A stretch of DNA of 18,162 nucleotides from an uncultured Succinatimonas sp. (GTDB lineage Bacteria; Pseudomonadota; Gammaproteobacteria; Enterobacterales; Succinivibrionaceae). Each line of letters begins with the position of its first letter. Within the stretch, counting starts at the first letter, position 1. The notes beneath the pieces are model-generated. The model was not told where the DNA came from. It saw nothing but the letters and a program-made list of their open reading frames with translations, and made no database searches. The translations under genes and the position numbers were made by a program. Location: positions 1 to 18,162 of the forward strand of contig CALFLJ010000074.1 of assembly GCA_937880335.1 (NCBI GenBank), read 5' to 3'. Positions 6,688 to 13,738 of this stretch are shown piece by piece.

Positions 6688-7935
6688 ATGAATGTAAAGA
6701 TTACTGATATTGAGGTCATAAACACTGCTCCTGAGGGAATAAATCTTACTGTAGTTAAGGTAAAAACCTCAGAAGATGGATTATATGGCTTAGGCTGCGC
6801 CACCTTTGCCTATCGCTACAAAGCTGTAACTACCTATATCCTAGAGTATTTAAAACCTCTTTTAGTAGGCCGTGATGTTGAGAATATAAACGAACTTTGG
6901 CAACTTATGCACCAAAATGCTTACTGGCGTAATGGTGGTGTTGAAAATAACGCAATTGCAGGCATTGACATAGCCCTCTGGGACATTAAAGGCAAGATGG
7001 CAAATATGCCTGTCTATCAGCTCTTTGGTGGTGCTTACCGTAAAGGAGTTCCTGTTTATCGCCATGTTGATGGTGCATCTGTTAACGAAATTGCAGAGCA
7101 GGTTGATTATTATAAAGGCCTAGGTGTTAAGCACTTACGTATTCAGTCAGGCGGATACGGTGGCGGTTTAGACCTTAAAGCCCCAAAGGATGCCCCAAAA
7201 GGTGCTTTAGATGGAATTTACTTAAATTCACGCGAATATATACGCAAGACTGTCAAATTGTTTGAAGATTTACGCGATAAAGTTGGTTTTGATATCGATT
7301 TTGTCCATGATGTTCACGAAAGAATATCTCCAGCTGAGGCTATTGAACTTGCAAGAGCCCTTGAGCCTGTTCGTTTATTCTTCTTAGAAGATCCCCTTCC
7401 TTTAAATCAAACTGAATATTTCTCACAAATGCGAGCCCTAACTAGTACTCCAATTGCTGAAGGAGAGCTATTTAACAATGAGGCTCAATATCGCAGTTTA
7501 ATTGTAAATCGCTTAATTGACTTTATTCGAGTACACGTAACTCAGATAGGTGGCATCACTCCTGCTTACAAATTAGCAGTATTTGCAGAACAATTTGGTG
7601 TACGTACTGCCTGGCACGGACCTGGTGATATGTCTCCATTAGCTCATGCTGCCAATATCCACATTGATATGGCTGTACCTAACTTTGGTGTACAGGAGTG
7701 GTCAGGAATTCGTCCACCTAACTTTGTGATCCAGGAATTATCAGGACCTGAGGGTGCACTTTTGGATGTATTCCACGGCATGCCTGAATTTAAGGATGGT
7801 TACGTTTATGCCAATGATAAGCCAGGTCTTGGTATTGAAATTGACGAAAAAGAGGCTGCCAAATACCCAAATCACGATGAGGTAACTACCTGGACTATGA
7901 CTCGTGGCCGTGATGGTGGTTTAGTTTTACCTTAA
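6688..7935 (+). CDS. Sugar-acid dehydratase, enolase superfamily, ManD subgroup (mannonate/gluconate dehydratase-like, RspA family)
   Basis: A 415-residue enolase-superfamily enzyme predicted to remove water from an acid sugar such as D-mannonate or D-gluconate to give 2-keto-3-deoxygluconate, using Mg2+. The N-terminal capping domain (about 1-120) is followed by the barrel. Metal ligands appear as Asp208 (in HDVH), Glu234 (LEDP) and Glu260 (AEGE); His210, Arg281, His310 (WHGP) and Glu337 (QEW) fill the other active-site positions. These match the numbering I recall for characterised ManD (D210, H212, E236, E262, R283, H312, E339) with a constant shift of two. The C-terminus ends RDGGLVLP and lacks the terminal DG..(H/N)W-type tryptophan common in ManD/RspA proteins, so specificity may differ. 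It is the first gene of the operon, 41 bases before the binding-protein start. Confidence 0.88.
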   Translation: MNVKITDIEVINTAPEGINLTVVKVKTSEDGLYGLGCATFAYRYKAVTTYILEYLKPLLVGRDVENINELWQLMHQNAYWRNGGVENNAIAGIDIALWDIKGKMANMPVYQLFGGAYRKGVPVYRHVDGASVNEIAEQVDYYKGLGVKHLRIQSGGYGGGLDLKAPKDAPKGALDGIYLNSREYIRKTVKLFEDLRDKVGFDIDFVHDVHERISPAEAIELARALEPVRLFFLEDPLPLNQTEYFSQMRALTSTPIAEGELFNNEAQYRSLIVNRLIDFIRVHVTQIGGITPAYKLAVFAEQFGVRTAWHGPGDMSPLAHAANIHIDMAVPNFGVQEWSGIRPPNFVIQELSGPEGALLDVFHGMPEFKDGYVYANDKPGLGIEIDEKEAAKYPNHDEVTTWTMTRGRDGGLVLP

Positions 7936-7976
7936 TTTAAATTTTTTAAGTTTTATTAAACAAACAAGGGGTGCTT

Positions 7977-8957
7977 ATGAAACTTAAACTCATATGTGGA
8001 GCATTAGCTTTATGCTGCACAGCTTTAGTAAGTGGTTGCGGAGATAAAAACTCTGGAATTACTTTACGTCTAGCTCAGGCATCAGCTGCAGATGGTGCTA
8101 TCGGTATTAGCTTGGATAACTTTGCTAAGGAGGTTAATGAAAAGAGTAATGGTCGCATTACAGTTTTAACCTTCCATAACGGGCAATTAGGCTCTGAGCG
8201 TGAAAATATTGAAAGTGTCCAAATGGGCGATCTTGATATGGCTGTTGTTAACCAATCTGTTTTAGTTAACTTCTTACCTCAGGTTGCAGTATTTGACCTT
8301 CCATACACCATAACCTCAGCTGAACATGCAGACAAAGTCTTCTTAGGAGAAATTGGTAACGAGTACTTAAAATCCTTAGACAAAGTTAGATTACATGGTT
8401 TCTCCATTTGGGAGTCTGGTTTCCGTAATTTAACTAACTCAAAAAAGGACATTAACTCTGTTGATGATGTTCAGGGCTTACGTATTCGTGTTATGGAAAA
8501 CAAGATTCATCAGGAATTGTGGATGGCCTTAGGTGCAGATCCTGTTCCTATGTCTTGGTCAGATGCTTACACCGGTATGCAGCAAGGTGCAATTGATGGT
8601 CAGGAAAACCCTGCTACTGTTATTGATAAAAATAACGTTGTTGAGGTTAATAAACACATGGCTGTAACTGAGCACTGCTATTCCACAGTTTATATTCTAT
8701 TCTCTCCTAAGATCTGGAATAAGTTAAGTAAAGAAGATCAGGATCTTTTAAACGAATGCATGAGAAAGGCTGAAGTAGATGAGCGTGCCTTATCCCGTCA
8801 AATGGATAAAGAAGCAATCACTACCTTGCAGTCAAAAGGTATGACCGTTACATATCCTGATAAAACAGGCTTTATTGAAAAGTCTGCTAAGGTTCGTGAA
8901 ACCTATGGTTCCAACTTTAAAGCAATGCTTGATCGCATTGCCGCTTTAGCTAAGTAG
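7977..8957 (+). CDS. dctP: TRAP transporter solute-binding lipoprotein (DctP family)
   Basis: The extracytoplasmic substrate receptor of a TRAP transporter, 326 residues. The signal sequence MKLKLICGALALCCTALVSGC ends in a lipobox, LVSG before Cys21, so it is predicted to be a lipoprotein rather than a free periplasmic protein. The mature part shows the DctP fold, including LRLAQASAADGAIG, GQLGSERENIESVQMGDLDMA and the hallmark region GLRIRVMENKIHQELWMALGADPVPM, where Arg171 is the expected carboxylate-clamping arginine, followed by QQGAIDGQENP. A GTG at 7971 is in frame, but AAGGGG at 7965-7970 abuts it directly; the ATG at 7977, six bases from that site, is the better start. Context suggests a hexonate or hexuronate substrate. 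The symbol is the generic family name. Confidence 0.92.
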   Translation: MKLKLICGALALCCTALVSGCGDKNSGITLRLAQASAADGAIGISLDNFAKEVNEKSNGRITVLTFHNGQLGSERENIESVQMGDLDMAVVNQSVLVNFLPQVAVFDLPYTITSAEHADKVFLGEIGNEYLKSLDKVRLHGFSIWESGFRNLTNSKKDINSVDDVQGLRIRVMENKIHQELWMALGADPVPMSWSDAYTGMQQGAIDGQENPATVIDKNNVVEVNKHMAVTEHCYSTVYILFSPKIWNKLSKEDQDLLNECMRKAEVDERALSRQMDKEAITTLQSKGMTVTYPDKTGFIEKSAKVRETYGSNFKAMLDRIAALAK

Positions 8958-8966
8958 AGGTTACCT

Positions 8967-9446
8967 ATGGAAAACATTCGCCAAATCTTTACCAAAATTC
9001 AAAAACTAACGCGTGGCATTATTGGTATTTGTATGATCGCTATGATGACGGTGATCTTTGTGCAAACTACCACCCGCTATGTAGTTTTCTACTCAATTCC
9101 ATGGTCTGAGGAGGTCTCTCGTTATCTATACGTAGCCTTAACCCTCTTAGGCTTAAATCTAGCTATCACATCAAAGCAGTTAGTACGCATTGATATTATT
9201 GATAACTACTTACAAGGCTCAGCCCTTAAAACTTTGGTTGTAGTAAGAAGTGCAGCTTGTCTGTTTATTACTATTCTGTTCTTCTACAGTTCCTTTGGCA
9301 TGATCGACGTATCTCAATTCCAAAGCTCACCTGCCTTAGGTATCTCCATGCAGGTCATGTATGCGATTATCGGCATTGGCTTCTTCCTTTCCACCGTCGC
9401 ATCCTTCTTTGAACTATACGATGCATTAACTGCAAAAGAGGCTTAA
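8967..9446 (+). CDS. dctQ: TRAP transporter small membrane subunit (DctQ family)
   Basis: The 159-residue small membrane component that joins DctM in the cytoplasmic membrane to form the sodium-coupled transport unit. Four hydrophobic helices are visible at about residues 15-35, 51-68, 89-110 and 127-149. The PWSEEVSRYLYVALTLLG segment before and in helix two is the family hallmark. It starts nine bases after the binding-protein gene, with an AGAGG ribosome site overlapping the end of that gene, and is followed four bases later by the large subunit. The symbol is generic. Confidence 0.92.
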   Translation: MENIRQIFTKIQKLTRGIIGICMIAMMTVIFVQTTTRYVVFYSIPWSEEVSRYLYVALTLLGLNLAITSKQLVRIDIIDNYLQGSALKTLVVVRSAACLFITILFFYSSFGMIDVSQFQSSPALGISMQVMYAIIGIGFFLSTVASFFELYDALTAKEA

Positions 9447-9450
9447 AACT

Positions 9451-10731
9451 ATGGATATTGCAGCAACCTTAATGTTACTTTCCTTAGTAGCCATGATGGC
9501 TTTAGGAATGCCTATTACCTGGTCCTTAGGTGGCGCTATTATCGTCGCTTTAAGTGTTGATCCCAATTTATCTTTATCTTTAATTACCCAGAAGATGTTT
9601 GCCGGATGCAACAACTTCTCTATGTTAGCTCTGCCTGCGTTCTTCTTAGCTGGTGATATTATGGCAAAAGGAGGGCTATCCAAACGCCTTGTAGCATTTG
9701 CTGACAGTTTAGTAGGATGGATCTCAGGTGGTATCTCTCTTGTATCCTTAGTAGCATGTACTTTCTTTGCCGCAATTTCAGGCTCATCAGTTGCAACTAC
9801 TGCAGCAATCGGTGGCATTATGTACCCTGAAATGGTAAAGCGTGGTTATCCTAAGGACTATGCATCTGCAGTACAGGCTATTGGCGGTACCTTAGGTATT
9901 GTTATTCCACCATCAACCGTATTTGTTATCTACGGTAATATCACCAATACCTCAGTTGCAAAGCTATTGATGGCAGGTATTCTCCCAGGCGCAATTTGCG
10001 GTGTTGCATTGTGTATTTGGGCCTACATCAAAGCTCGCAAATGCAATTTCCCTCGTGAGCAGGGCTTCTCATTCATGCGCTTCCTTAAATCCTTTAAGAG
10101 CGCTGTTTGGGCATTGCTCATGCCAATTGTTATCTTAGGCGGTATATACTCTGGTATTTTCACCCCAACTGAGTCTGCTGTTGTCGCTGTATTCTATGGC
10201 TTTGCAGTATGTGTATGCGCTTATCGCGAGTTATCAGGCAAGGATTACTGGACTATTATCCAGGATTCATCTGTAACTACAGCTAATATTATGTTCTTAG
10301 TTGTTACAGCACAGATCTTCGGCTATCTTTTAACCTACTACCGTGTTCCGGTTTATGTAACCCAAGCCTTTATGGCATTAGCCTCATCTCCTGAGATATT
10401 CATGCTCCTTATCATCGTACTGCTTTTAATCTGCGGTATGTTCATCGAGGTTGGTGCTACTAACTTAATCTTAGGTCCTATCTTAGCCCCTATTGCTCTT
10501 AAGTTTGGTATAGATCCAGTCCACTTTGGTTTAGTTTTCGTATTCTTACTTGCCTTAGGCCAAGCCACACCTCCTTTTGGTACTACTTTATTTGTAAGCT
10601 GTGGTATTTCAAAAGAACCTGTAGCCCGCGTTTCAAGACAAGTATTACCATTTATTTATGTGGAAATTGCTTGTGCAGTTCTCTTTGCCTTCGTGCCTTG
10701 GTTATCCACATGTTGGGATGCCTTCATGTAA
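9451..10731 (+). CDS. dctM: TRAP transporter large membrane subunit (DctM family)
   Basis: The 426-residue large membrane subunit that provides the substrate and ion pathway. It is hydrophobic throughout, consistent with about 12 helices. Family motifs include the N-terminal LGMPITWSLGGA, AISGSSVATTAAIGGIMYP, GGTLGIVIPPSTVFVIYGN, GIFTPTESAVVAVFYGF, and ALGQATPPFGTTLFVSCGI near the end, the last being part of the proposed ion-binding region. It is separate from the small subunit rather than fused. The four-base spacing from the preceding gene suggests translational coupling. The ribosome site lies inside the end of that gene (AAAGAGG). The symbol is generic. Confidence 0.94.
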   Translation: MDIAATLMLLSLVAMMALGMPITWSLGGAIIVALSVDPNLSLSLITQKMFAGCNNFSMLALPAFFLAGDIMAKGGLSKRLVAFADSLVGWISGGISLVSLVACTFFAAISGSSVATTAAIGGIMYPEMVKRGYPKDYASAVQAIGGTLGIVIPPSTVFVIYGNITNTSVAKLLMAGILPGAICGVALCIWAYIKARKCNFPREQGFSFMRFLKSFKSAVWALLMPIVILGGIYSGIFTPTESAVVAVFYGFAVCVCAYRELSGKDYWTIIQDSSVTTANIMFLVVTAQIFGYLLTYYRVPVYVTQAFMALASSPEIFMLLIIVLLLICGMFIEVGATNLILGPILAPIALKFGIDPVHFGLVFVFLLALGQATPPFGTTLFVSCGISKEPVARVSRQVLPFIYVEIACAVLFAFVPWLSTCWDAFM

Positions 10732-10759
10732 GACAAAAGTTTAATTTTGGAGATATAAA

Positions 10760-11524
10760 ATGACAAATTTATTTGATATTCAAGGTAAAAAAGCAATTGT
10801 TACCGGCGGTACTCGTGGTTTAGGCTACGGCATGGCTGAAGGTCTTATGGAAGCTGGTGCTGAGGTAGTTATTGTAGGAACCTCTGATAAGGTTATGTCT
10901 GTCGCTTCCGATTTTTGTGCACGTGGTTTTAAGTGCCACGGCGTAAAAGCCGATTTAAGCAAACGTGATCAAACATTCAAATGCTTTGATGACTGTTTGG
11001 AAGCTTTAGGTGGTGATTTGGATATCTTAGTTACAGCTCACGGTATTCAGCGTCGTCACAGTGCAGAGGTTTTCCCTGAAAATGATTGGAATGAGGTTAT
11101 CGAGGTTAACTTAAACTCTGTATTCTTCCTCTGCCAAAAAGCTGCTAATGTTATGTTAAAGAAAGGTTATGGCAAGATCGTAACTATTGCCTCAATGGTT
11201 TCATGGTTCGGTGGTCAAACTGTTCCTGCCTATTCTGCAGCTAAAGGTGGTGTAACTCAGTTAACTAAGGAATTATCTAATGACTGGATTGCTCGTGGCA
11301 TTAACGTTAACTCTATTGCCCCAGGCTATATGGCAACAGAAATGAATAAAGCCTTATTAGACAAATCAAATCCTCGTTATCAGCAAATTACTGATCGTAT
11401 TCCTGCACACCGTTGGGGTACTGGCGATGATATGAAAGGCGCTGTTATCTTCTTAAGTTCACACGCCTCAGATTACCTAGGTGGCGCAATCATCCCTGTT
11501 GATGGTGGTTACTTAGTAAAATAA
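10760..11524 (+). CDS. Short-chain dehydrogenase, KduD/gluconate 5-dehydrogenase-like
   Basis: A 254-residue classical SDR oxidoreductase. The nucleotide loop is TGGTRGLGYGMA near the N-terminus, and the catalytic set is Ser145 (IASMVS), Tyr158 and Lys162 (YSAAK). The C-terminal half (INVNSIAPGYMATEMN, DRIPAHRWG, SDYLGGAIIPVDGGYL) closely follows KduD, which interconverts 2-keto-3-deoxygluconate and its 5-keto form. The usual NNAG structural motif is replaced by TAHG (residues 92-95), an unusual change. In an operon with a ManD-type dehydratase, alternatives are a mannonate/fructuronate oxidoreductase or gluconate 5-dehydrogenase. It lies 28 bases after the transporter genes with a TTGGAGA ribosome site, and is the last gene of the operon. 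Confidence 0.85.
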   Translation: MTNLFDIQGKKAIVTGGTRGLGYGMAEGLMEAGAEVVIVGTSDKVMSVASDFCARGFKCHGVKADLSKRDQTFKCFDDCLEALGGDLDILVTAHGIQRRHSAEVFPENDWNEVIEVNLNSVFFLCQKAANVMLKKGYGKIVTIASMVSWFGGQTVPAYSAAKGGVTQLTKELSNDWIARGINVNSIAPGYMATEMNKALLDKSNPRYQQITDRIPAHRWGTGDDMKGAVIFLSSHASDYLGGAIIPVDGGYLVK

Positions 11525-11538
11525 GCTCTGAAAGTAAT

Positions 11539-11558
11539 AGGCCTGCAAATGCAGGCCT
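11539..11558. terminator. Strong hairpin after the sugar-acid operon
   Basis: AGGCCTGC (11539-11546), loop AAAT, GCAGGCCT (11551-11558): a perfect 8-bp GC-rich stem beginning 15 bases after the dehydrogenase stop. The run after the stem on the plus strand is TTAAAG, not a T-tract, so it may act with the adjacent second hairpin. Being symmetrical, it can also serve the opposite operon. Confidence 0.65.
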
Positions 11559-11560
11559 TA

Positions 11561-11588
11561 AAGTACTCTTAAGAAATTAAGAGTACTT
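11561..11588. terminator. Second hairpin overlapping the glgX stop, convergent junction
   Basis: AAGTACTCTT (11561-11570) and AAGAGTACTT (11579-11588) form a perfect 10-bp stem around an 8-base loop; ATTTTAAG follows on the plus strand. The right arm overlaps the glgX stop codon at 11587-11589. For plus-strand transcription this is the better terminator of the pair; for the minus strand, glgX readthrough meets this stem and then the GC-rich one. Confidence 0.6.
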
Positions 11589-13719
11589 ATTTTAAGTTAG
11601 ACATAGTAATAAGAACATCAGTCCTTGTTACCTGAGTTAAAACTTTTATAGAATGTGCTGCTCCTACATTGATTAAATTGTTTTTATCACTATAGCGACG
11701 CGGAATCCCATCTTCCTCACTAGTATCAATTAAAGCAGACCACATACGACCATCTGGAGCATCTTTTATAGTAAAGAAAATATCATTATTTGTTTCATTT
11801 ACAAAAATTAGCCAATGCTCTCCTGAATTTATATCTCGCGTCCCCACCTCAAGCATAATGACCTTTTGATTTGGATCATTCCAATTTTCTAATCTCATAG
11901 GACGACCATTAGGCATATACCAATGAGCCTGGTATTTTCTGTTTTTAAAGTTTGAAGGATCATCCTCTAATATAAGCTCAGATAACATTTCTGAACCTTT
12001 ACGCAATAGAGTTAAATTACCTATAAATTTAATTAAATTCTCATTTTCCTTGCTATAGTTCCACTTAATATAACTAATTTCGTTATCCTGGCAATAAGCA
12101 TTATTATTACCATTTTGACTATTAGAAAATTCATCTCCTGCCAGTAAATGAGGTAAACCTTGAGCGATTAGGGTAGTAGCAATTAAATTGCGTTTAATCT
12201 GGGCTCTTTTAGCTAAAATAACCTTATTGTCAGTTGGTCCTTCAACTCCACAATTAGATGAGTAGTTACTATTAGTTCCGTCCTGATTGTTCTCTTTGTT
12301 AAGCTCATTATGTTTATTATCATAGGAAACAAGATCTTCTAATGTCATTCCGTCATGATAGGTTACAAAATTTACGGAGGCGTTAATAGAACGTTTACCT
12401 TTGTGGAATATATCACGAGAGCCTAGTAGTCTGGTGGCAAAATCACCAATAAGACCATTATCCCCTCGCCAAAAACGCCTTACCGTATCACGGAAAACAT
12501 CATTCTGCTCGCTCCACCCTTTAGGGAACTGACCTAATCGGTAACCATCAGGGCCTAAATCCCATGGTTCGGCAATTAGTATCGCATCAGAGAACTCATC
12601 AAGACAAAAACATGCTTTAGCAAAGGCTGAATACTTCTCAAAAGCAAATTTTGAATTACCATGAGTTTCTCGAAAAACAGTGACGCCAAGATCAAAACGA
12701 AATCCATCGACCTTCATAACAGAAAGCCACCAACGCATGCTGTCTACAACAACATTAAGACCACAGAGATTATCTGAATTAAATGAATTACCGCATCCTG
12801 TAACATTTAGATAATTCTCATAATCATATGAGCCGTCATCCTTTGTAGCAAAGGCATAGTAGTTTCGATTATCAAGCCCCTTAAACGAAAGAACCGGTCC
12901 TCCAAAGCCTGCCTCAGCTGTGTGATTAAAGACTACATCTAAAATAACTGCAATATTATTTTTATGTAGAGCCTTAACCATAGTTCTAAACTCATCTAAA
13001 ACATTTTCAGGTTCTACTGCAAATCTTGGATCCGGAGCCATAAACACAACTGGATTATAGCCCCAGTAATTTGAAAGCCCCTTTTCTACTAAAAAGGGTT
13101 CGGACATTCTGGCTGCAACCGGATTTAATTGTACAGCTGTAATTCCTAAGCGCTTTAAATGAGCAATTACCTGAGGCTCTGACAGACCTAAAAACTTACC
13201 ACGATGTTCCTCTTTTACCTGAGGATTTAACATGGTTAAACCTTTAACATTGGCCTCATAAATAATAGTACTCTTGCGATCTAAATTTGGTTTTTCAACC
13301 CCTTCCCAATCAAAATCTTCGTAAGAATTGGGAATTATGCATTTTGGAAGGAATTTTACTTGATCGTTTAAATATAGATTTTTATCAAATTCAAACGGTC
13401 TGGAAAGAATATGTGCATAAGGATCAACTAAAAGTCGACCTTCTTTAAAATAAAAGCCTTTTTGAGGATCATTTTTACCTAAGGCCTCATAAGCGTAACG
13501 ATCGCCTGGCTTTACATTAGCTCTATAACCAAACCAGACACCGCCACGCCTTTCATTCATTGCAAAGCAATCTATTTCACGATCGAATTTATCAAATAAA
13601 TGAACAATAATTTTTTCAGCATAGGGAGCCCACACAGAAAAGTGGCAACCACATTCAACAGGGGTTGCCCCCAATCTAATCCGACGCAAATCAGAACATC
13701 TTGGTGGTAACTTTCCCAT
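11587..13719 (-). CDS. glgX: Glycogen debranching enzyme GlgX (isoamylase type)
   Basis: Hydrolyses alpha-1,6 branches of phosphorylase-limited glycogen. The product has 710 residues (E. coli GlgX 657). An N-terminal CBM48 domain (about 15-110; GATPVECGCHFSVWAPYAEKI) precedes the GH13 barrel. Conserved barrel regions are DVVFNHTAEAG (261-271), DGFRFDLG with nucleophile Asp343, LIAEPWDLGPDGYRLGQFP with acid/base Glu384, and VTYHDGMTLEDLVSYDNKHN with Asp456. NYWGYNPVVFMAPD is typical of the GlgX/TreX group. A very strong ribosome site AAGGAGG (13733 to 13727) precedes the ATG by seven bases. It is the third gene of the malQ-glgB-glgX operon, 19 bases after glgB. All catalytic residues are present. 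Confidence 0.95.
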   Translation of the reverse strand: MGKLPPRCSDLRRIRLGATPVECGCHFSVWAPYAEKIIVHLFDKFDREIDCFAMNERRGGVWFGYRANVKPGDRYAYEALGKNDPQKGFYFKEGRLLVDPYAHILSRPFEFDKNLYLNDQVKFLPKCIIPNSYEDFDWEGVEKPNLDRKSTIIYEANVKGLTMLNPQVKEEHRGKFLGLSEPQVIAHLKRLGITAVQLNPVAARMSEPFLVEKGLSNYWGYNPVVFMAPDPRFAVEPENVLDEFRTMVKALHKNNIAVILDVVFNHTAEAGFGGPVLSFKGLDNRNYYAFATKDDGSYDYENYLNVTGCGNSFNSDNLCGLNVVVDSMRWWLSVMKVDGFRFDLGVTVFRETHGNSKFAFEKYSAFAKACFCLDEFSDAILIAEPWDLGPDGYRLGQFPKGWSEQNDVFRDTVRRFWRGDNGLIGDFATRLLGSRDIFHKGKRSINASVNFVTYHDGMTLEDLVSYDNKHNELNKENNQDGTNSNYSSNCGVEGPTDNKVILAKRAQIKRNLIATTLIAQGLPHLLAGDEFSNSQNGNNNAYCQDNEISYIKWNYSKENENLIKFIGNLTLLRKGSEMLSELILEDDPSNFKNRKYQAHWYMPNGRPMRLENWNDPNQKVIMLEVGTRDINSGEHWLIFVNETNNDIFFTIKDAPDGRMWSALIDTSEEDGIPRRYSDKNNLINVGAAHSIKVLTQVTRTDVLITMSNLK

Positions 13720-13738
13720 AAGGCTCCCTCCTTAAAAA

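Noticed and set aside
7971..7976. GTG start for the TRAP binding protein
   Set aside because: The AAGGGG ribosome site directly abuts this codon; the ATG at 7977 has correct spacing and a typical MKLK signal-peptide start.
9426..9818. Minus-strand open frame of 130 codons opposite dctQ/dctM
   Set aside because: The encoded sequence is the antisense reading of a well-conserved membrane gene, with no ribosome site or family resemblance.
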